A stretch of 64,000 bases of DNA from Fagopyrum homotropicum (Eukaryota; Streptophyta; Magnoliopsida; Caryophyllales; Polygonaceae), in contig BSWB01000001.1 of NCBI GenBank assembly GCA_033239125.1, forward strand, positions 164,943,481-165,007,480, written 5' to 3'. A program made the translations under genes and the position numbers. Below, piece after piece: positions 56,039 through 64,000 of the stretch. Each line of letters starts with the position of its first letter. Within the stretch, counting starts at the first letter, position 1. Below the pieces are notes generated by a model. It was not told the origin of the DNA. It worked only from the letters and a program-made list of their open reading frames with translations, and did not search any database.

Positions 56039-59000
56039 TTAGTAAATCTGTACATCCGGAATATGTCGAATGAGAGGCCAGTCTTCACCTGTTACACTTT
56101 TGCAGCGCTTCTTTATCTCTTTTGAGGCATTCCATATACAGAGATATTGGAGGACAGGAAGATGCTGAGTTTCATACGGTAAAGCTTCCATGTCTGATAT
56201 ATTATGTAGATACAAATATGTCAGGGAAGAAAGGGACTTCCATGGTATGCCAGGTAGCCATTCCCCGGAGCCACCTTGAATCATCAGTCCTCGGAGATTG
56301 CTGCAGATGAGTTGTATTTGTGAATCATAATCAACCTCAATCACTTTCTCCACATCTTTAATTTCCAGTCTCCTGAGATGTATAAGACTCAGCAGGGCTC
56401 TCCACGGTATATGTAACTCTTTGCATTTACCGAGACTCAATTCTTGTAAGGAGGTAAGGTTTTCGACTCCCTTTAGAAGATACTTCTTGTTCCTTGTTAT
56501 CTCTTCAAATTCTAGTCTCAAATCCTCAAGTTTATGCAGTGTTCCCCACGGCACCATCATTTCCTCCTCCTCTTCTTTAACCGTGATACTTTGCTGCTCC
56601 TCATACCAATCAGATATGTAGAGCCTTTTTAGAGAGGTGGTGCACCTCAACCGATTAAAGAACCACATGTTTACATTTGGGATTTCCACAACCTCAAGTC
56701 TGGACGACACTTCAGTCTTATTCTGATTATCACCTCCATCAACCCATTTCAGCTTTGCACATCCACTAATTTTTAATTCCTGGAGGGAAGTCAAATATGC
56801 AAGCCCCCTACAAGAGACCATTTCAAGCTCTACGCATGAAAGGATGATAAGATTATGTAGAGCAGAAAGATGTCTTATTAGGCCTTCTTCAATCCTGCGT
56901 AGACCTTCAATTCTAGATATTTCAAGTTTCTTCAACGCACTGCTTCCAATGCCCTGCCACAAGACATACTCTCCCACGCTTCTCAACTTCAAATCTTCAA
57001 TGTATGCAAACCAAGGCACACATGTTGTCAATTTTGGGCAATTCCATATATGGACCTTGACAAGACGAGGGAAGGTAGGTAGCACAATGGGTTCTTCCAA
57101 CCACCAGCCCCTCAAATTTGGCATATCACGCATTGTAAGAGTTTCCAGTGATGGGAAGAACAATTGAGGATCATATGGCCCACTACCCTCCACACTTAAC
57201 ATCGATGGCATATCTCCGATCCACAACTCCTTGAGGGACTGAAGACGACTCAATGTTGGCAGTTCAACACATACATGACAACCTTTGATTGTGAGAGTCA
57301 CAAGATTACCGAGGCGCATAACCCAAGCTGAAATTTTCTTTCCTCCAAACCCACCTAGGCTTAGATACTCAAGTCTATCAGGTGGTTCAAGGGCATCCAT
57401 CAACGTGTCAAGTTCACCCGAATCTTCTACTTCAGTTGATCGTCCTCGTCTAAAATCAATACATAATGTATCAAGTCTTTTATTCTTTGACAAACGTGAT
57501 TTCTGCACATCCATGACGGCGTCTTTCCATCCATCTTCCATAACCACAAGTTCCAAATATCCACTCACGTTTTCAAGGCACTCCAAGTATTTCAGTCCAC
57601 CTCTAGAATAATTAATGATTAGCTTATCTAGGGTCACAAGTGATGTCAAAGTTGTCAATCCAATTGGCATCTCACACAGTTCATCACAACCTACAAGCAC
57701 AAGGTGTCTCAAGCTTAACAACTTTCCTAGGTCCCTAGGCAACTCTTTAAGGAAACTACACTCCTTAAGAATAAGAGATTCTAAATGGTGAAGGCTACAA
57801 ATTGAACTTGGAAGTGTCTTCACAAAACTAAATGAGAGATCAAGATACCTCAAATGAATCAGGTTTCCTATAGAAGTTGGTATGTCATTCACTCCCAACC
57901 CAGACAGATCCAAAACTCGTAATCCTCTACAACACAAAATCAACTTGTTCAAATTGATGTTGCACATTGATTTAGATTCAAGGAGGAGGAGGAGGAGGGT
58001 CCTTAGATTCTTTGAATGAGTAAATGAACAAACATTTCCCACAGAGGATTCCCCATCCCCGTCAAATATAGACACATGCCGAATAGTCTTACTGCATAAT
58101 TTCTGAGTCATCTTATCAACTAAAACACTCTCTAACTTAGCTACTTCCATAGCCAAGTCATGCACTAGATCATGCATTCGACAACTGCTTTTTTCTACAC
58201 CATTCTCTGTGATTATTTCCATATCTTGGAAAAAACATCTCTCCACCAAGTACATGAAGTATCCCTCGGCAGTATCCTCTAAGCTTTGGTTCCCAACGCA
58301 AGACTCAACAAACCCTTGAGCTATCCATAAACGGAGCAACTTTTGTTTTTCAAATTTATGATCCTTAGGAAAGAGAGAACAATATGCAAAACAACTCTTC
58401 ACAGGATACGGAAACTCGTTATAACTAATCTTCAATATCTGCATGATCATACTATAGTCCCGAGGAACAGCTTTAGAAAGCTCGTCATTTAAGAGGGAAA
58501 CCCACTCCTTCTTTTCTTTATGCCTCAATAAGCTTCCTATAGTGACTATAGCTAGTGGAACATTTGCACATTTCTTCACAATCTGTCGCCCTAATTGCTC
58601 TACATCTCGCTCATGTTTTCCTTCCTTCCCTAAAAATGCCATCTTTTTAAACAATGCCCAAGCGCTCTCGTCCGACAAACCCTCCAGGTAATAGTAAGGC
58701 TCGGTTGCATTCAAACTTTGGGCAACTACTTTGGAACGTGTTGTCGCTAGGACCATGCTCCCAATTTGCCCAAAATTCAACAATGCTTTCAACTTAAGCC
58801 AGTTTTGTGGATTCTCATCCCACACATCGTCTAAAACAAGCAAAAATCTTTTCCCTCCAATGACTTCCCTAAGTTTAGATTGCAGGGTATCTAGATCAAG
58901 CTCTTGAGCAACATTTTCCTTAGTGGCAGATCTAATCAGTTCTACCAAGACGTGTTTCAGAGGTAGAAAGTAGTTTATACAAGTCCAAATACAAAGATCA

Positions 59001-59677
59001 AAACCCAGTTTAACTCTATCATCATTATGGACAAGCTGAGCAAGGGTAGTTTTTCCTAATCCTCCAATGCCAATAACTACAACAACAGGAACGACATCAT
59101 CCTTGTGTTCTTGCAAACCCTCGGGCAACAACATCTTCACAATATCCTCCCTTTCTTTCTCTCGGCCTATGACGTCATTGGCTGAAACATAAGAGTGGGT
59201 TGGCTCTCTACTTATTCTATAGGGTAATAGATCTTGTTCAATTTGGAGGGGTAGAAAGTTGAATCCCTTAATATCACTAGCAATGGCATCTAGACGCTCT
59301 CTAATTGCCTTTACTTTATGACTACTTTTAACAAAGAAGGCAAAATTGCGAGGTTTTGAAAGGACATGAAGTACCTTCTTCTCAATCTTGCTACCAGTCC
59401 TCGCCTTTTCATGCAACTCTTTGGCTGCGATGGAGTCGAACAAATCATCGGCTTCATACAAGACGAGCCTGAGTCGTGCCAACCATCCTTGAACAGCAGC
59501 GTCGCTAGCTTGCTTGCGGTCAGCATCACGCAGGACGTCTCGTATGGTGGCGATGGTGCCTTCAAGCTTCTCCAGTTGTTTCTTCTGATCCCACAACAAC
59601 CGGAACTCATCGAGTGCAGGAGATCCCAATACTTGTAAGATCGATTTAGCAATGCCAAACAAGGCTGCTTCAGACAT
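56039..59677 (-). CDS. NLR3: CC-NB-ARC-LRR disease-resistance protein, 1212 residues
   Basis: An intact intronless CNL, closest to NLR1. The chosen start MSEAALFGIAKS (59675-59677) matches the starts of NLR1 and NLR2. The frame stays open for another 125 codons upstream, but that part has no counterpart in the paralogues and overlaps the conserved upstream block. The coiled coil is residues 1-125 with EADDLFD. The NB-ARC has GIGGLGKTT (about 203-211), FLLVLDDVWDE, LATTRS, NVPLAI, CFAYCSLFPKDHKF and MHD in CRMHDLVHDLA. LRRs follow to DWPLIRHIPDVQIY. The acidic run is short (5 Glu, 56562-56577). A leucine-codon run (LLLLLL, near 57985) expands one LRR relative to NLR1. All key residues are present. 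Confidence 0.95.
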   Translation of the reverse strand: MSEAALFGIAKSILQVLGSPALDEFRLLWDQKKQLEKLEGTIATIRDVLRDADRKQASDAAVQGWLARLRLVLYEADDLFDSIAAKELHEKARTGSKIEKKVLHVLSKPRNFAFFVKSSHKVKAIRERLDAIASDIKGFNFLPLQIEQDLLPYRISREPTHSYVSANDVIGREKEREDIVKMLLPEGLQEHKDDVVPVVVVIGIGGLGKTTLAQLVHNDDRVKLGFDLCIWTCINYFLPLKHVLVELIRSATKENVAQELDLDTLQSKLREVIGGKRFLLVLDDVWDENPQNWLKLKALLNFGQIGSMVLATTRSKVVAQSLNATEPYYYLEGLSDESAWALFKKMAFLGKEGKHERDVEQLGRQIVKKCANVPLAIVTIGSLLRHKEKKEWVSLLNDELSKAVPRDYSMIMQILKISYNEFPYPVKSCFAYCSLFPKDHKFEKQKLLRLWIAQGFVESCVGNQSLEDTAEGYFMYLVERCFFQDMEIITENGVEKSSCRMHDLVHDLAMEVAKLESVLVDKMTQKLCSKTIRHVSIFDGDGESSVGNVCSFTHSKNLRTLLLLLLESKSMCNINLNKLILCCRGLRVLDLSGLGVNDIPTSIGNLIHLRYLDLSFSFVKTLPSSICSLHHLESLILKECSFLKELPRDLGKLLSLRHLVLVGCDELCEMPIGLTTLTSLVTLDKLIINYSRGGLKYLECLENVSGYLELVVMEDGWKDAVMDVQKSRLSKNKRLDTLCIDFRRGRSTEVEDSGELDTLMDALEPPDRLEYLSLGGFGGKKISAWVMRLGNLVTLTIKGCHVCVELPTLSRLQSLKELWIGDMPSMLSVEGSGPYDPQLFFPSLETLTMRDMPNLRGWWLEEPIVLPTFPRLVKVHIWNCPKLTTCVPWFAYIEDLKLRSVGEYVLWQGIGSSALKKLEISRIEGLRRIEEGLIRHLSALHNLIILSCVELEMVSCRGLAYLTSLQELKISGCAKLKWVDGGDNQNKTEVSSRLEVVEIPNVNMWFFNRLRCTTSLKRLYISDWYEEQQSITVKEEEEEMMVPWGTLHKLEDLRLEFEEITRNKKYLLKGVENLTSLQELSLGKCKELHIPWRALLSLIHLRRLEIKDVEKVIEVDYDSQIQLICSNLRGLMIQGGSGEWLPGIPWKSLSSLTYLYLHNISDMEALPYETQHLPVLQYLCIWNASKEIKKRCKSVTGEDWPLIRHIPDVQIY

Positions 59678-60554
59678 TTTTTCTTGGAGTGTTTTTTTCT
59701 TCTTCTGGTAGATCTGGAATTCAATTGAGGTGTGCTCTATCATCAATAATGCAGCAGTATTAATAAAGAATGAAGCATGGGTAAGTTTGGGGAGTGACTG
59801 GACACACTGTCCGAGGCCAAAGGCCACGCCGCTCTCATATGACTTTCGGTCCCTTTGTATCACCCAACCCCACGAAATTAGGGCGACAGTATATATAAAT
59901 AATAAATAATGAATCATGGGTAAGCCATTGTGCTCCAACTTTAAGAGATATGTTTTAGCATTTCTGAAGTAGTTGAAATGCATGACTTGTGCAGAACATC
60001 TCACCATATGTGATTTCAATGAAGAGCTGCAATGTGCAGGCTCATTGCCCAATCAACAAATATAGATCAATTGTGCACAGCAAATTTATTGTGATACATA
60101 AACTTGAATCTGAGCTGCCCGCCAACAATTATGAAGCACATCACAAAATCAAAATACAATGAGCCTAACCTTTTGCTGAAGTTTATGACCTCCGGATTGT
60201 ATTCAGAATTTAGTTTCATTTTCTGATGTACACAAACTTTCAAAAGGAAACTAGACAAGTACCATATCTGTAAACACACGAGAGACATTCAAAAGGAAAC
60301 TAGATAAGAATGGTTGCAAATAACATTAAATTTATGAGAAAACTATCAAAAGCTTACATGATTATACCAGTCAACAGATGAGGATACTCTCACAGTCTCA
60401 CAAGCTGTATCAACAGCTTTAAGTTTTTGGCTATTTGTGACTATTTTAATGGCTGCATCATGCATTAAACCCCCTTCTCAGACTGGCAAAAGAACAGTAA
60501 ACATAAGAGAAAGGTAACAAAAGCTTAGAGGATTGTACCGTACAGCTGAGGATA
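59678..60554. other. NLR3 upstream region and duplicated flank
   Basis: The conserved upstream block is at 59775-59880 (GTCCGAGGCCAAAGGCC, then CTCATATGACTTTCGGTCCC), about 110 bp before the NLR3 start codon. 60080-60240 is another copy of the downstream unit (CAATTATGAAGCACATCAC). No gene is seen. Confidence 0.55.
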
Positions 60555-60660
60555 TTGTTATGAGATTTCAATCTCAGGAATGTGCTGAATCTTAGGCCAA
60601 TCTTAGCTAGTTGGTGTTTCACATCGTTTCAGCAGTTTGTCGGAACTCATCCAGCAAGGC
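60555..60660 (-). pseudogene. NLR C-terminal tail remnant
   Basis: The sequence GAGATTTCAATCTCAGGAAT onward is nearly the same as 53290-53380 and on the minus strand ends KIQHIPEIEIS before a stop. Only the tail is preserved, with frame damage upstream. Confidence 0.6.
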
Positions 60661-60878
60661 AACGCAACCACACCATTACACATCCAATAAGTCTAGAGAT
60701 TGAAGTAGTAGTTACAAAAGTTTCATACCGAACTCAAGATTCAAAACTTATCTTACAATTACAAAATAAAAAACAGAAAAATGTATTATAAATCTTGATA
60801 GTAAGCTACATACTGAACTCAAGACTGAAATTTACGTACACAAACACGAGTGAAATCCCTATCAAGCAAAAACACTGT

Positions 60879-63800
60879 TCAAGAAATGATAATCTCTTCA
60901 ATGTGTTGTATATTAGCCCAGTCTTTCCCTACTCCTTCCTTGCATCGCTTCTGTAGTTCTTCAGAGCTGCCGCGGATCTCAAGATACCGAAGACAAGAGA
61001 GGTATCTTATCCAACAAGGCAACGACAATACACTCTTACAAACCATAATCTTGAGCTGTTGCAGGGAAGTCAGATGCTTAACTTCTTCTGGCAAACCATG
61101 CAAGTTACGTAAACCCGACAAATGCAGATACTGCAATGACTTTAAGTACTTCCATGGTATGTCACCTAGCCATTCCGCTGATCCATTATATATCTTCATC
61201 TCTCGTAACCCGCTGAGTTGTGTTTCTCCCACAGCTGAATCATCATCATCATCAATCACTTTCTCTACGCTGCTAAATGTGAGGATATGAAGACGGTCAA
61301 GACTAAGAATCACTCTCCATGACATATAGAGCTCTTTGCACTTGGTGATTGTTAGTTGTTGTAGCGAGGTAAGATGTTCGACTTCCTTTACAAGATGAAG
61401 CTCCTGATTGAAAGTATATATCTTCAAAACTTTTAGAGAAGTTAGAAATTTGAACCCTTTGAGAAGGTTTCTGCTTGTAATTGGAATTTCCAAATACTTG
61501 AGTCGCCGCAAGTGTCTCCATGGAATCTCTAGCTTCTGATCATCAACATCAACCCATTCGAGCTTCTCAAAACCTGTAATCTTTAACTTTTCAAGGGAAG
61601 TGAGATATGAAATGGCTTTACAGGAGATAGTTACAAACTGTTCACATCTGAAAATACTTAGTTTCTGGAGATTCGAAAGATTTCTTGTTTGTCCTTCTGC
61701 AATGCTCCTTAGACCTCTAACTCTTGCAATCCGCAATCTCTTTACTACATTGTTCGAATTCCTTTGACAGATATGCCAAATGAGATCCTTTTGGATGCTT
61801 TCCAACTTCAAATGCTCAATTACCGGAAAAAAAGGCATGCATGTTGTGAGCTTTGGACAGTTGCGTATGTTTACTTTGTTAAGACAAGGGAATGCAGGTA
61901 GAATTGTTGGCTCCTGCAACCACCAGCTCGTCAAATTCGGCATATTCCAAATCCAGAGAGTTTCCAGTGATGGGAAGAACGAATTCGGGCTATAGAGTTT
62001 GGTGTCCTCTATAGTTAACATTGAAGACATGTGCTGAAGGTACAACTCCTTGAGTGATGGAAGTTGACTCAATAGAGGAAGCTCGACACATCTTCGACAT
62101 GATTCAACTTTGAGGATCATAAGTGAATCCAAAGCTGTCAGTCCACTTGGAAAGTGAGATAGTTCATTACAATCTTTAATCTCAAGGTGTCTCAAGCTTA
62201 ACAATTTCTCTATGTTCGCGGGTAACTCTTTAAGATGCTCACATCCTTGAAGAATTAGAGTTTGCAAGTGGTGAAGGCTATAGACTGAACTCGGAAGCCT
62301 TTCCATTTCGTTCTTCGAAAGATCAAGAAACCTCAGATGAATCAATTCACCTATACAAGTCGGGATATCCTTAATGCCCAAGTCGGATAAGTCCATAACC
62401 CGGATTGCCTTGAAACTTGATAGTAACTTTTTCAAAGAGTCTTTCTTCACAAAAGATTTGTGAAGACAAAGAAATGTTCTTAGACTCTTTGAGTGAGAGA
62501 AAGAACAAAAATGTCCCACTAAGGATTCCAATTCACAGTTTAATGACACATGAAGAAGAGTCTTATCCCATGTGTTATGAGCAATTTGATGAACTACAAT
62601 GCTCTCTGATTTAGCAACTTCTTTAGCTAAATCAAGAACTATATTGTTCATCTTCCAAGTGTATCTTTTTACACCTTTGATCTTACTCATCTTCATATCT
62701 TGGAAGAAGCATCTCTCTACCAAGCAAAAGAAGTACTCCGCGGCTCTATCCTCCAAGCTTTGGCTAACATCACTAGGCTCGACAAACCCTTGAGCTATCC
62801 ATAAACGAACTAACTCGTCTTTCTCAAATTCATAGCCCTTAGGAAAAAGAGAACAATATGCAAAGCAACGCTTTACATGATACGGAAGCTCGTTATAACT
62901 CATCTTTAGCACTTGTATGATTTTATCATACTCACCAGGAACAACTTTGGAGAGCTCATGATTCACAAGAGGAAACCATTTCTTCTTCTCTTTATATCTC
63001 AACAAGTTTGCTATAGTGACTATAGCAAGCGGAACATTTGCACACTTCTTCACAATATCTCGCCCTAGTTTCTCTAGATCCGGCCCATATTGTTCTCCTT
63101 CTTCCACAAACGCTATCTTCTTAAACAATAACCATGCACTGTGATCTGATAAACCTCGGAGATGATAGTAAGGCTCGGTTGCATTCATACTTTGAGCTAC
63201 ATTCACCGAGCGCGTCGTGACTAAAACCAAGCTTCCTTCCTTCCCATTATCTAATAAGATTTTCAACTTATGCCAACTTTGTGGATCCTCATCCCATACA
63301 TCATCTAAAACTAACAAAAATCTTTTCCCCTTAATCTTCTGTCTCAAACAAGACTGCAGCTGATCAAGAACAAGGCTTTTAGGCTCAATGTCTGTGGTAG
63401 ATTTTACTATCTCTACCAAAACATCATTTAAATGTGTGAAATAGTTTGCAAATGCCCACACACATGTATCAAATCTTTGTTGAACTCTCTGATCATTATA
63501 AACAATCTGAGCAAGAGTTGTCTTCCCTAATCCTCCAATCCCGATAACCACTACGACACGAACACCTCTTTGCTCAGAACTTTTCAACAACAACATCTTC
63601 ACTAAATCATTCCTTTCTCGCTCTCGCCCTTCCACCTCATAACTAGGTACATAAGAGTGAGTTCGCTCACGCCCGGCTCTCTCAAGTCGATCATGATCAA
63701 CTTGATTCGGTAGAAAGTTGAACTGACTAATATCTTTAGCAATATCATCTAAACTCTCCCTTATATCCTTCACTTTGTGAGCAGTTTTAACAAAGAAAGC

Positions 63801-64000
63801 AAGATTATGTACCTCTTTCACAACCTTACTTTTGTTATTGGCCTTCTCATGTAAGATTTTGTGGGAGATCATGTCGAACAAATCATCAGCTTCGTACAAC
63901 ACGATCTTGAGCCGTGCAAGCCATCCTTGAACAGCGAAATCTCTGGATTTTCTGATCTCAGCATCTTGTAGGACATTTCTTATGGTGGTGATGGTGTTTT
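60879..64000 (-). CDS. NLR4: CC-NB-ARC-LRR disease-resistance protein, 5' end outside the window
   Basis: The frame is open from the window edge (AVQGWLARLKIVLYEADDLFD, part of the coiled coil) to the stop at 60879, about 1040 codons. Roughly the first 40-50 residues are missing. The NB-ARC is complete: GIGGLGKTT, FLLVLDDVWDE, VTTRS, NVPLAI, CFAYCSLFPKGYEF and, in place of MHD, MNN in KMNNIVLDLAKEV. LRRs follow and the protein ends IQHIEEIIIS. It is more divergent than NLR1-3 and lacks their acidic run, but it is the parent type of several fragments at 51-55 kb. The changed MHD motif is the one oddity; the frame is otherwise intact. Confidence 0.93.
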   Translation of the reverse strand, partial: NTITTIRNVLQDAEIRKSRDFAVQGWLARLKIVLYEADDLFDMISHKILHEKANNKSKVVKEVHNLAFFVKTAHKVKDIRESLDDIAKDISQFNFLPNQVDHDRLERAGRERTHSYVPSYEVEGRERERNDLVKMLLLKSSEQRGVRVVVVIGIGGLGKTTLAQIVYNDQRVQQRFDTCVWAFANYFTHLNDVLVEIVKSTTDIEPKSLVLDQLQSCLRQKIKGKRFLLVLDDVWDEDPQSWHKLKILLDNGKEGSLVLVTTRSVNVAQSMNATEPYYHLRGLSDHSAWLLFKKIAFVEEGEQYGPDLEKLGRDIVKKCANVPLAIVTIANLLRYKEKKKWFPLVNHELSKVVPGEYDKIIQVLKMSYNELPYHVKRCFAYCSLFPKGYEFEKDELVRLWIAQGFVEPSDVSQSLEDRAAEYFFCLVERCFFQDMKMSKIKGVKRYTWKMNNIVLDLAKEVAKSESIVVHQIAHNTWDKTLLHVSLNCELESLVGHFCSFSHSKSLRTFLCLHKSFVKKDSLKKLLSSFKAIRVMDLSDLGIKDIPTCIGELIHLRFLDLSKNEMERLPSSVYSLHHLQTLILQGCEHLKELPANIEKLLSLRHLEIKDCNELSHFPSGLTALDSLMILKVESCRRCVELPLLSQLPSLKELYLQHMSSMLTIEDTKLYSPNSFFPSLETLWIWNMPNLTSWWLQEPTILPAFPCLNKVNIRNCPKLTTCMPFFPVIEHLKLESIQKDLIWHICQRNSNNVVKRLRIARVRGLRSIAEGQTRNLSNLQKLSIFRCEQFVTISCKAISYLTSLEKLKITGFEKLEWVDVDDQKLEIPWRHLRRLKYLEIPITSRNLLKGFKFLTSLKVLKIYTFNQELHLVKEVEHLTSLQQLTITKCKELYMSWRVILSLDRLHILTFSSVEKVIDDDDDSAVGETQLSGLREMKIYNGSAEWLGDIPWKYLKSLQYLHLSGLRNLHGLPEEVKHLTSLQQLKIMVCKSVLSLPCWIRYLSCLRYLEIRGSSEELQKRCKEGVGKDWANIQHIEEIIIS

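Noticed and set aside
59678..60052. 125-codon N-terminal extension of NLR3
   Set aside because: Absent from NLR1 and NLR2, overlaps the conserved upstream block, and the Met at 59675-59677 matches the family start.

Overview
The window is plant nuclear DNA, almost certainly from a eudicot. The evidence is a cluster of intronless CC-NB-ARC-LRR disease-resistance genes of the RGA2/RGA3-like type, plant Ty1/copia and Ty3/gypsy retrotransposons, non-autonomous hAT elements, and a Mutator-like element carrying a plant mobile domain (PMD) gene. The mix would suit Caryophyllales (Amaranthaceae), but that is a weak guess. No housekeeping gene, tRNA, rRNA or CRISPR was seen.

Layout. 1-13 kb is nested transposon debris: a hAT element with an 8-bp target duplication (46-893), an LTR-like remnant, a LINE remnant, a 2.7-kb solo LTR (3759-6460), a rearranged copia element with one LTR partly inverted (6773-11459) and a GC-rich repeat-bearing segment (11460-12960). 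13.6-17.3 kb holds NLR1, intact and on the minus strand. 17.4-23.4 kb holds copia and LINE scraps, a second hAT element (19131-19711) and unclassified AT-rich sequence. NLR2 (minus) lies at 31401-34786 with its last ~120 codons at 23413-23780. It is cut in two by a young 7.6-kb Ty3/gypsy element (23781-31400, target duplication ATAAT), whose pol frame runs into the 3' LTR as in CRM-clade elements. NLR2 also has a 1-bp frameshift.

35158-44318 is a 9.2-kb Mutator-like element (MULE) inserted in the upstream region of NLR2, with a ~9-bp target duplication. It carries two divergent-type genes. One is a five-exon transposase (FAR1-type DNA-binding region, MULE transposase domain, SWIM zinc finger, AT-hook) fused to a C-terminal OTU cysteine-protease domain, reconstructed here as a complete 940-residue frame. 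The other is a four-exon PMD gene with one in-frame stop in its low-complexity N-terminus. The palindrome TTGTCCGTNACGGACAA occurs about 23 times in this element: in both terminal inverted repeats, upstream of the PMD gene, in the PMD leader intron and in intron 1 of the transposase gene, where it forms long hairpins. This is the most interesting feature of the window.

44549-50942 is a young Ty1/copia element (872-bp LTRs, target duplication GAAAC, one in-frame stop). 51-55.3 kb is a set of NLR fragments, one of them inverted. 56039-59677 is NLR3 (intact, minus strand). 60879-64000 is NLR4 (minus strand), whose 5' end lies beyond the window.

How the parts relate. The NLR cluster appears to have grown by duplication of gene-plus-flank units: the same downstream segment recurs near 13, 52.7, 55.5 and 60.1 kb, and the same upstream block near 6.6, 17.4, 18.4, 35.1, 52.0 and 59.8 kb. 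Transposons then landed in those units. Comparison with undisturbed copies gives exact insertion points for the gypsy, copia and MULE elements. Repeat counts, LTR differences and exon models were all made by eye.
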